A stretch of DNA of 5,437 bases from Bacillota bacterium (GTDB lineage Bacteria; Bacillota; Clostridia; Clostridiales; Clostridiaceae). Position numbers and translations under genes: made by a program. This document shows, piece by piece, positions 1 through 5,133 of this stretch. The stretch lies in the NCBI GenBank assembly GCA_023424785.1, contig JAFADP010000191.1, positions 1-5,437 of the forward strand, given 5' to 3'. Positions within the stretch are counted from its first letter, which is position 1. Every line of letters begins with the position of its first letter. The notes beneath the pieces are model-generated. The model did not search any database, was not told the origin of the DNA, and was given only the letters and a program-made list of their open reading frames with translations.

Positions 1-46
1 CAATTAAAATTTTTGTAATAAGTTTGGTAATGCTTTGGAGGGGAAT

Positions 47-121
47 ATGAAGGATTTAACAAGAGAACAGATAGAATTTTTCAAAAATATCGGATATATT
101 AAAGAAGAATATACTTCCTAA
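47..121 (+). CDS. 24-codon ORF resembling the N-terminus of a PhyH-like dioxygenase; possible gene remnant
   Basis: The ORF starts with ATG at 47, preceded by a strong ribosome binding site GGAGGGG at 37-43, and ends at TAA 119-121. It encodes a hydrophilic 24-residue peptide. Residues 4-18 (LTREQIEFFKNIGYI) resemble the typical opening of phytanoyl-CoA dioxygenase family proteins, which often begin with an LTxEQ...F...GY stretch. The full family is usually 250-300 residues and uses Fe(II) and 2-oxoglutarate, so nothing catalytic is present here. If the frame is shifted by one base near 101, the reading continues as KKNILPKGVKEGH to a stop at 141-143, which fits the family's usual continuation better. 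This suggests a decayed gene start rather than a working enzyme. A genuine small protein is also possible, because the ribosome binding site is intact and a terminator follows directly. The family resemblance is from memory of the consensus, not a search. Confidence 0.35.
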   Translation: MKDLTREQIEFFKNIGYIKEEYTS

Positions 122-183
122 AGGTGTGAAAGAGGGACATTAAAAGTTATATAGTAGTTATAAATTATAAAAGTGATTTATAT

Positions 184-235
184 ATAAATAGTACAAGAAG
201 TATCTAGTAATAAATCTTGTACTATTTATTATTTT
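184..235 (+). terminator. Intrinsic terminator, 15-bp perfect stem
   Basis: Bases 184-198 (ATAAATAGTACAAGA) are perfectly complementary to 215-229, with a 16-base loop between them. The 3' side runs into the T-rich stretch TTATTTT. It would end the transcript that covers the small ORF at 47-121. The stem is AT-rich, with only four G-C pairs, but is long and perfect. Confidence 0.75.
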
Positions 236-352
236 GTATGAATTAGAGATAAAATGAATTTATTAAATAAATTGAAGATAATTATATAAATAAAATATAT
301 TGAGCAAGAAAAATAAGTAAAAAATAAAAAAAATTACATCTTATGAAAAAAC

Positions 353-381
353 TTGACTAAAATTCAAAAAAGTAATATACT
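353..381 (+). promoter_or_regulatory. Sigma-A promoter for the glycine riboswitch-glyA transcript
   Basis: TTGACT at 353-358 and TATACT at 376-381 are separated by exactly 17 bases, and each differs from the consensus by one base. The predicted transcription start is near 388, about 15 bases upstream of the first riboswitch helix. This placement independently supports the riboswitch call. Confidence 0.85.
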
Positions 382-402
382 TAATTCATACTAAGAATAA
401 AG

Positions 403-563
403 TTCGGATGAAGAATTTGAGAGAGATTGTATTTAGTACAACGCCGAAGGGGATTAAAAACTCTCAGGCAAAAGGATCGAATTTGGACGAAACTCTGGAG
501 AACAATGGCGTACCGACGAAGCAACTTTTTTTAAAAGGAATCTTTCAGGTTGTAAGGACAGAG
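403..563 (+). promoter_or_regulatory. Tandem glycine riboswitch (aptamer I, kink-turn linker, divergent aptamer II)
   Basis: Aptamer I carries the family's hallmark segments: GAGAG near 419-425, a UUGUA/UACAA hairpin (427-431 with 437-441), GCCGAAGGGG at 443-452, and CTCTCAGGCAAAAGGA at 461-476. Its P1 can form from 413-418 with 479-484. The leader UUCG (403-406) can pair with linker CGAA (488-491) as P0, and GAUGAA (407-412) opposite GGA (485-487) fits the leader-linker kink-turn known for this class. Aptamer II has P1 CUCUG (493-497) with CAGAG (559-563), a partial P2 (498-501 with 543-546), and a short hairpin CUUUU/AAAAG (525-537). Its core differs from the usual form (CCGACGAAG; GGUUGUAAGGA), and the P3a arm is nearly missing. 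P1 of aptamer II overlaps the downstream terminator stem, so glycine binding should favour read-through into glyA. Confidence 0.93.
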
Positions 564-605
564 GCAGTAGAAGATAATAAATATCTTTTGCTGCCTCTAT
601 TTTTG
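560..605 (+). terminator. glyA: Riboswitch expression-platform terminator upstream of glyA
   Basis: AGAGGCAG (560-567) pairs with CTGCCTCT (591-598). The stem continues inward through 568-576 with 582-590, including two G-U pairs, and closes on a 5-base loop. ATTTTTG follows, a typical U-tract. Bases 560-563 are also the 3' strand of aptamer II P1, so the two structures exclude each other. This is a classic antitermination layout, with the unbound state terminating. Confidence 0.92.
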
Positions 606-647
606 TTATGAAGAAAGCGAAAATATATAAAGAAAGGATGATGTATT

Positions 648-1892
648 ATGATTAATAAAATTATGGAGTGTGTTTCAAAATTTGATCCAGAAATAGGCGA
701 AGCATTAAATAAGGAGATGCTAAGACAAAGAAGAAATCTAGAATTAATAGCTTCTGAAAATATTATTTCACCAGCAGTAATGATGGCAATGGCGACTGTA
801 CCAGCAAATAAATATGCTGAAGGATATCCAGGAAAGAGATATTATGGTGGGTGTCAAGAAATTGATGTTATTGAAGAATTAGCAATCGAAAGAGCAAAGA
901 AGTTATTTGGGTGTGAACATGTTTGTGTTCAACCACATTCAGGAGCTAATGCAAATATGGCAGTTTATGCAGCATTCTTAAAACCAGGAGATACGGTTTT
1001 AGGATTAAACTTAGCACATGGTGGACATTTAACTCACGGTAGTCCAGTAAACCAATCAGGAATTTTATATAACTTTATTCCTTATAACATAGAGGAAGAT
1101 ACAGGAGTAATTAATTATGATAAGGTAAGAGAACTTGCTAAAGAATATAAACCTAAAATGATAGTTGCAGGGGCTTCTGCATATCCTAGAGAGATTAAGT
1201 TTGATGTTTTTGCAGATATAGCTAAAGAAGTTGGAGCAATACTTTTTGTAGATATGGCACATATAGCTGGGTTAGTGGCAGCAGGTTTACATCAAAGTCC
1301 TATACCATATGCTGATGTTGTTACAACTACAACACATAAGACATTAAGAGGTCCTAGAGGTGGAATAATTATGTGTAAGGAAAAGTATGCAAAAGATATA
1401 AATAAAGCTATTTTCCCTGGAACTCAAGGGGGACCATTAATGCATATTATTGCAGCTAAGGCAGTATGTTTTGGAGAAGCTTTAAAGCCAGAATTTAAAA
1501 CATACCAAGAACAAGTAGTTAAAAATGCAAAGGTTCTTTCAGAAGCATTAATAGATGAAGGATTTAATTTAATTAGTAGTGGAACAGATAATCACTTAAT
1601 GTTAGTTGATTTAAGAAATATGGAGATAACAGGTAAGGAACTTCAAAATAGACTAGATGAAGTATATATTACATTAAATAAAAATGCAGTACCAAATGAT
1701 CCAGAAAGTCCATTTGTAACTAGTGGTGTTCGTATTGGTACTCCAGCTGTTACAACAAGAGGTTTAGTAGAAGAAGATATGAAGAAAATTGCTAAGTTAA
1801 TTAAATTAACTATAACTGACTTTGATACAAAAGCTGATTATATTAGAAGTGAAGTAACAAAAATTTGTGGTAAGTATCCATTATATGAATAA
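648..1892 (+). CDS. glyA: Serine hydroxymethyltransferase
   Basis: This is the cytoplasmic PLP enzyme that interconverts serine plus tetrahydrofolate with glycine plus 5,10-methylene-THF, supplying one-carbon units for purine, thymidylate and methionine synthesis. The 414-residue length is normal for the family. Visible signatures are ELIASEN (32-38), NKYAEGYPGKRYYGG (54-68), the PHSGANAN stretch (96-103), the PLP-contacting VDMAHIAGL (201-209, with Asp202 and His205), TTTTHKTLRGPRGG (226-239) with Schiff-base Lys231, the FPGTQGGP loop (256-263), and SGVRIGTPA (359-367) with the carboxylate-binding Arg362. ATG 648 follows AAAGGATG (633-640) at good spacing. It is the only gene behind the glycine riboswitch; no gcv genes adjoin it. 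Control by an inferred glycine-ON switch suggests that it may consume glycine toward serine when glycine is plentiful. The frame is intact and the identification is secure. Confidence 0.98.
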   Translation: MINKIMECVSKFDPEIGEALNKEMLRQRRNLELIASENIISPAVMMAMATVPANKYAEGYPGKRYYGGCQEIDVIEELAIERAKKLFGCEHVCVQPHSGANANMAVYAAFLKPGDTVLGLNLAHGGHLTHGSPVNQSGILYNFIPYNIEEDTGVINYDKVRELAKEYKPKMIVAGASAYPREIKFDVFADIAKEVGAILFVDMAHIAGLVAAGLHQSPIPYADVVTTTTHKTLRGPRGGIIMCKEKYAKDINKAIFPGTQGGPLMHIIAAKAVCFGEALKPEFKTYQEQVVKNAKVLSEALIDEGFNLISSGTDNHLMLVDLRNMEITGKELQNRLDEVYITLNKNAVPNDPESPFVTSGVRIGTPAVTTRGLVEEDMKKIAKLIKLTITDFDTKADYIRSEVTKICGKYPLYE

Positions 1893-1929
1893 GAGGATGA
1901 TATAGTAGAGCCATTAGAAATAGGAGTAG

Positions 1930-1944
1930 TATTTACAGTAAATA
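1930..1944. repeat. 15-base perfect dyad TATTTACAGTAAATA downstream of glyA
   Basis: TATTTAC (1930-1936) and GTAAATA (1938-1944) are perfectly complementary around a central A. The spacing is too tight for an RNA hairpin, so if it matters it would be as a DNA operator. It lies about 40 bases upstream of the -35 element of the next gene. AT-only dyads arise easily by chance in such DNA, so this is a weak candidate. Confidence 0.25.
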
Positions 1945-1982
1945 TGTCTAAGATGATTTTATAATTCTTATAATAAAATATA

Positions 1983-2011
1983 TTTACATAATAAAAATAC
2001 TAAATTATAAT
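1983..2011 (+). promoter_or_regulatory. Sigma-A promoter for the M20 amidohydrolase gene
   Basis: TTTACA (1983-1988) and TATAAT (2006-2011) have a 17-base spacer; the -10 is perfect and the -35 differs by one base. Transcription should start near 2018, giving a leader of about 68 bases before the ATG at 2086. The promoter allows expression independent of glyA, although no clear terminator separates the two genes. Confidence 0.8.
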
Positions 2012-2024
2012 GGAGAGTAACTGG

Positions 2025-2050
2025 ATATTTTATCATAAATAGTAAAATAT
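2025..2050 (+). promoter_or_regulatory. Inverted repeat in the amidohydrolase leader; possible operator or leader hairpin
   Basis: ATATTTTA (2025-2032) is complementary to TAAAATAT (2043-2050) around a 10-base centre. It sits immediately after the predicted transcription start and ends 25 bases before the ribosome binding site, a common place for a repressor operator. As RNA the stem would be weak because it is all A-U. No U-tract follows, so it is not a terminator. Confidence 0.4.
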
Positions 2051-2085
2051 TCTACAAACGAAAATTGTATAAATGGGGTGTTAGT

Positions 2086-3279
2086 ATGGATTATTTTGAA
2101 AGAGCAACTCAGCTAAAAGATGAAATATCAAAAAATAGACGATATATACATCAAAATGCAGAAGTAGGAATGGACTTACCTAAAGCTTGTGACTTTGTAA
2201 TGACAAAATTAAAAGAAATGGGTTATGAACCAAAGGTTATAGGAGGATGTGGTGTAACTGCAACAATAGGAAATGGTAATGGGAAAACTATTTTATTAAG
2301 AGCAGATATGGACGCACTTCCAATGAAAGAAGAAAGTGGAGAAACTTTTGCTTCAAATAGTGATAATGCAGCTCATACTTGTGGTCATGATTTACATGCT
2401 GCAATGTTATTAGGTGCAGCTAAATTACTTAAAGAAAATGAACAAGCAATTGAAGGTAATATAAAGCTTGTATTTCAACCAGGTGAAGAAATATTTAAGG
2501 GTGCAAAAGCACTTATAGCAGAAGGTATTTTAGAAAATCCAAAGGTAGATGCAGCTTTAGCATACCATGTTGGCCCTGGTAAGATGCCAGTTGGACTACA
2601 TATGTATAATGATAAAGATACTATGATGTATTCAAATGATGGCTTTAAGATTACTGTATATGGAAAAGGAGCTCATGGAGCATATCCACAACAATCCATA
2701 GATCCAATTAATATTGCAGTACAAATTTATCTTGGTTTACAAGAAATAATAGCAAGAGAAGTAGATAGCTCTAAGCCTTCAGTCATGACTATAGGAAAGT
2801 TATCAGCAGGTTATGCTAACAATATAATTCCCGAAACAGCAGAAATTCAAGGTTCTATTAGAACAACTTCTGTAGAAAATAGAAAAATAATGGTTTCAAG
2901 AATGAAAGAAGTAGCTAGTAAAATAGCTGAAGTTTATAGAGGTAGAGCTGAAGTTGAAATGATTTCAGAGGTTCCACCATTAATATGTGATCCTGAATTT
3001 ACAAAAGAAATTTTATCATATATGGGAGAACTTGAAGTTCCTGGTCAAATGGGGGTTCCAGGAATACAAGCAAGTGCTTCTGATGATTTTGCTACTATTT
3101 TAGAAAAAGTACCAGGTTGTTATATGTTTTTATCAGCAGGATATACTGATAGGGATGTTGCACCAAGTCATAACCCAAAGGTTATTTTTAATGAAGATGT
3201 ACTTCCAATAGGAGCAGCTTATTTAGCACATTGTGCAACTAGGTGGCTTGAAAACCATAAAACGAAACTTATTCAGTAG
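2086..3279 (+). CDS. M20D-family metallo-amidohydrolase (hippurate / N-acyl-amino-acid hydrolase type)
   Basis: The product is predicted to be a cytoplasmic, two-metal hydrolase that cleaves an amide bond in an N-acyl amino acid or similar conjugate. With the start at ATG 2086 it has 397 residues, normal for the family. Metal ligands and catalytic residues are visible: RADMDALPM (72-80), HTCGHD (97-102, Cys99 and His101), QPGEE (131-135, Glu134/Glu135), His161 in YHVGPG, and His362 in PSHNPK. The Cys-x-His ligand pattern is typical of M20D rather than M20A. The inserted dimerisation domain starts near GKGAHGAYP (193-201). An upstream TTG at 2065 would add seven residues, but ATG 2086 has GGGGTG (2075-2080) at the right distance. 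Family members include hippurate hydrolase, indoleacetyl-amino-acid hydrolase and N-acetyl-diaminopimelate deacetylase, and the substrate cannot be chosen from sequence. The MFS gene downstream may handle its substrate or product. Confidence 0.9.
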   Translation: MDYFERATQLKDEISKNRRYIHQNAEVGMDLPKACDFVMTKLKEMGYEPKVIGGCGVTATIGNGNGKTILLRADMDALPMKEESGETFASNSDNAAHTCGHDLHAAMLLGAAKLLKENEQAIEGNIKLVFQPGEEIFKGAKALIAEGILENPKVDAALAYHVGPGKMPVGLHMYNDKDTMMYSNDGFKITVYGKGAHGAYPQQSIDPINIAVQIYLGLQEIIAREVDSSKPSVMTIGKLSAGYANNIIPETAEIQGSIRTTSVENRKIMVSRMKEVASKIAEVYRGRAEVEMISEVPPLICDPEFTKEILSYMGELEVPGQMGVPGIQASASDDFATILEKVPGCYMFLSAGYTDRDVAPSHNPKVIFNEDVLPIGAAYLAHCATRWLENHKTKLIQ

Positions 3280-3303
3280 GAGTATTTATCTCCTACTGAA
3301 TTT
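3271..3303 (+). terminator. Hairpin spanning the amidohydrolase stop codon; weak or partial terminator
   Basis: ATTCAGTAGGAG (3271-3282) pairs perfectly with 3290-3301 around the 7-base loop TATTTAT. The TAG stop (3277-3279) lies inside the 5' arm. Only TTTAG follows, so the U-tract is poor. It may end some transcripts, or instead protect the 3' end of the mRNA while allowing read-through into the transporter gene, which has no clear promoter of its own. Confidence 0.55.
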
Positions 3304-3305
3304 AG

Positions 3306-3384
3306 CTGAGTTAATCTAGGGTCGTGTCCGTTGTTAGCTCCCTGTTATATAGAACAAGGGAGTGTTACAACGGCTAGACATCAG
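3306..3384 (+). ncRNA. Unassigned GC-rich structured element in the transporter leader
   Basis: This stretch is much richer in G and C than its surroundings and can fold into one long irregular stem. The pairs are CTGA (3306-3309) with TCAG (3381-3384), TCTAG (3315-3319) with CTAGA (3374-3378), CCGTTGT (3328-3334) with ACAACGG (3367-3373), CTCCCT (3338-3343) with AGGGAG (3357-3362), and GTT with AAC at the tip. A one-sided bulge GGTCGTGT (3320-3327) interrupts the stem. It lies 27 bases before the transporter's ribosome binding site. No U-tract follows, so it is not an intrinsic terminator. I could not match it to glycine, guanidine, ZTP, T-box, purine, SAM or TPP element consensus sequences. 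It could be a regulatory RNA, a processing site, or a relic of a small mobile element. Confidence 0.45.
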
Positions 3385-3423
3385 ATAAATAGATAGAAAT
3401 ATTGAATAAAGAGGGGGATTTTT

Positions 3424-4824
3424 ATGTACATGGAGAAAGAAGAAGTAATGAATGTGGCAGTTCCATTGTCAAATACAAAAAGAAGGTTAGTTACTTTAGG
3501 TTGTATTTGTCTTATGTTATCAATTGCATGTTTTGGACTAAGCTTAGCAGTTATTCAAGGTCCAATATTAGAAGAAATGAATGCTATGAATTATTTCTCT
3601 ACATTAACGATATTTGCATCATTAGGGTTAGCTATTTTAACACCTATAGGTGGTAAACTTGGGGATTTATTTGGAAGAAGAAATATAATAATTATTTCTG
3701 GTATTGTAGCAGCTATTTGTGGTATTGGAATGGGTATTGTAACATCAGTAGTTCCATTCATGGTATTAAGACTTATCTTAGGAGCAGCACAAGGGGCATT
3801 TACAGCTGCACCATATATTTTAATACGTGAAATAAATGAACCACAAGATGTTCCTAGGAAGATGGGATTACTTTCAAGTTCAATAGCTATTGGGGGATTC
3901 GCAGGAAGTATTTTGGCAGGCATATTAACAGATGCAGGTTACTTAAAGATTGGAATAATGTTTCCAGTAGTACCATTAATTATTGGGGTTTTACTTATTG
4001 CATTTAATTTACCTAACAAGGTAAGAGAAGAAAAAGCAGAAATTGATTATAAAGGTGTTGTTTTACTTGCTTTATTTTTAAGTGCATTATTATTATCATT
4101 AAATTATGGACCTAAAATAGGATGGACAAATCCAAGAATTATATTCGGATTTATAGCTGCCGTTATTTTAGGGGCATTACTTTACAAAGTTGAAAATAAA
4201 GCTAAGGAAGCAATTATACCAATGCATTTATTTGCTAATAAGAAATATAGAACATTATTATTAGTTGGAGTTATTGCATTTTTCTATCAAGAAGCTATGA
4301 ATATGTATGCACCACTATCAATTCAAAAGGTTTTAGGAAAATCTACAACAGTATCTGGTTCAGTACAATTTCCACGTACAATATTAATAATGGTGTTACC
4401 AATTATTGTTGGTGTGTGGGTTAGTAAGAAAGCTAAAAATGCTAAGGTAGCTATGATATTAGCAAATGGTTTGGTAGCACTTTCATTTTTAGTATTAGGT
4501 TTCTCTAATAGTAAGACACCAATAATTGTTTATTTTATAGCTTTAGCATTAACTGGAGTTGCAGAAAGTTTTAGAGCAGTTTCAATTACACCTACAGCAC
4601 AATCTACATTAGATCCATCAGAATTAGGAATTGGTACTTCACTATTAACATTTATTAATTCTTTATCACCTTTATTTGCAGCAGCAATAGATGGTATTAT
4701 ATTCGATGTTAATAGGAATAGTATTCAAACAGGTATTAATGGAGTATTCTTTATTACAGCAGCTATTTCATTAATTGGTGCATTAATAGCAGTATTTAAA
4801 GTTAAAATTGAAAATAATAAATAG
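3424..4824 (+). CDS. MFS transporter, 14-TM DHA2-like family
   Basis: This is an inner-membrane secondary transporter of the major facilitator superfamily. Its 466 residues hold about 14 hydrophobic segments, roughly at 22-45, 57-74, 88-107, 110-133, 150-168, 174-196, 210-228, 238-255, 276-295, 318-334, 341-360, 366-385, 404-426 and 438-461. That is the DHA2 (EmrB/QacA-like) arrangement with two extra central helices. MFS motif A is clear as GGKLGDLFGRR (76-86). The motif C region in TM5 reads GGFAGSILAG (157-166) and lacks the usual Gly-Pro of drug/proton antiporters, so drug export should not be assumed. ATG 3424 follows GAGGGGG (3411-3417) at six-base spacing, which favours it over the ATG at 3430. 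The gene lies 144 bases after the amidohydrolase gene, with no convincing promoter between, so co-transcription is likely. Its substrate may be related to that enzyme's. Confidence 0.88.
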   Translation: MYMEKEEVMNVAVPLSNTKRRLVTLGCICLMLSIACFGLSLAVIQGPILEEMNAMNYFSTLTIFASLGLAILTPIGGKLGDLFGRRNIIIISGIVAAICGIGMGIVTSVVPFMVLRLILGAAQGAFTAAPYILIREINEPQDVPRKMGLLSSSIAIGGFAGSILAGILTDAGYLKIGIMFPVVPLIIGVLLIAFNLPNKVREEKAEIDYKGVVLLALFLSALLLSLNYGPKIGWTNPRIIFGFIAAVILGALLYKVENKAKEAIIPMHLFANKKYRTLLLVGVIAFFYQEAMNMYAPLSIQKVLGKSTTVSGSVQFPRTILIMVLPIIVGVWVSKKAKNAKVAMILANGLVALSFLVLGFSNSKTPIIVYFIALALTGVAESFRAVSITPTAQSTLDPSELGIGTSLLTFINSLSPLFAAAIDGIIFDVNRNSIQTGINGVFFITAAISLIGALIAVFKVKIENNK

Positions 4825-4830
4825 TTTTTA

Positions 4831-4870
4831 AAGAAAAGAGATAGATGGTAATAATTCTATCTCTTTTCTT
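4831..4870 (+). terminator. Intrinsic terminator after the MFS gene, 15-bp perfect stem
   Basis: AAGAAAAGAGATAGA (4831-4845) pairs perfectly with 4856-4870 around a 10-base loop. The 3' arm CTCTTTTCTT supplies the U-rich run, as is common in A-tract/T-tract terminators. It begins six bases after the transporter stop codon. The group II intron remnant starts at 4873, two bases past the stem. Confidence 0.85.
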
Positions 4871-4872
4871 AT

Positions 4873-4956
4873 GTGCGTCAGCATGGGCAGCAACTTGAGG
4901 GTGAAAGTCCGTTGTGGCTTGGTAGTGGGAACCACTAGCTAATGACAAGGGTATCC
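4873..4956 (+). mobile_element. Truncated group II intron, 5' end of domain I only
   Basis: The fragment opens with the group II 5' splice-site sequence GTGCG (4873-4877). It continues with features common to bacterial group II introns: CAGCATGGGC, GGGTGAAAGTCC (4899-4910), GGCTTGGTAGTGGGAACCAC (4916-4935), and CTAGCTAATGACAAGGGTATCC (to 4956). The folds are consistent: GTCA (4877-4880) pairs with TGAC (4943-4946), CAAC (4891-4894) with GTTG (4911-4914), and AGTGG with CCACT (4924-4936). After 4956 the resemblance stops. No further domain I, no intron-encoded reverse transcriptase and no domain V hairpin are visible before the next gene. Insertion just past a terminator hairpin is the known habit of class C introns, but I cannot assign the class firmly. 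It is a non-functional relic; the 3' limit is approximate. Confidence 0.75.
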
Positions 4957-5063
4957 TGAAATATAATTTCCTAAATTTAATGAATTTCTATATTATTTAG
5001 AATATATACTCCTTTTGGGTTTATATTATTAAAAATTATTGTTAAAGCTTTACATTTTAATGT

Positions 5064-5092
5064 TTTACATAATTTGGTAACTAATATATAAT
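5064..5092 (+). promoter_or_regulatory. Sigma-A promoter for the AAA-like ATPase gene
   Basis: TTTACA (5064-5069) and TATAAT (5087-5092) are 17 bases apart, the same hexamers and spacing as the promoter at 1983-2011. Transcription should start near 5099, giving a short leader of about 35 bases. Another TTTACAT at 5049-5055 repeats the -35 sequence 15 bases upstream; it is not at a workable distance from this -10. Confidence 0.82.
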
Positions 5093-5133
5093 ACAGTTAT
5101 GATAAAGAAAACCTAGAAAGGGGGTATTCAAAT

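Noticed and set aside
257..273. AATTTATT-A-AATAAATT palindrome in the AT-rich spacer
   Set aside because: It is composed only of A and T in a nearly pure AT region, so chance explains it. It has no promoter or gene next to it and is too tight to form an RNA hairpin.
408..611. 67-codon + strand ORF inside the glyA leader
   Set aside because: It lies entirely over the glycine riboswitch and its terminator. Its peptide simply translates aptamer motifs, and there is no suitable ribosome binding site.
1065..1262. 65-codon - strand ORF within glyA
   Set aside because: It is antisense to conserved SHMT coding sequence and has no ribosome binding site or family resemblance; it is a shadow of glyA.
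2065..2085. TTG start adding seven residues to the amidohydrolase
   Set aside because: The ATG at 2086 has GGGGTG at 2075-2080 with five-base spacing, while TTG 2065 has no purine-rich ribosome binding site at a suitable distance.
3316..3330. CTAGGGT...TCCG resembling the start of the guanidine-I (ykkC) riboswitch, and GGGTCGTG resembling the ZTP riboswitch
   Set aside because: Only these few bases match. The later conserved blocks of both classes are missing between here and the transporter start.
3364..3393. Possible promoter for the MFS gene (GTTACA or TTACAA with a downstream AT-rich hexamer)
   Set aside because: The -10 candidates AAATAG and ATAGAT match poorly at 17-18 base spacing, and the -35 lies inside the structured element's stem.
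3402..3656. 84-codon + strand ORF overlapping the MFS start
   Set aside because: It runs in a different frame from the clear transporter reading frame, and its start precedes the G-rich ribosome binding site instead of following it.
3591..3923. 110-codon - strand ORF within the MFS gene
   Set aside because: It is antisense to the transporter's motif A and TM3-TM5 region. Its Ile/Pro/Ala-rich composition is what complementing membrane-helix codons produces.
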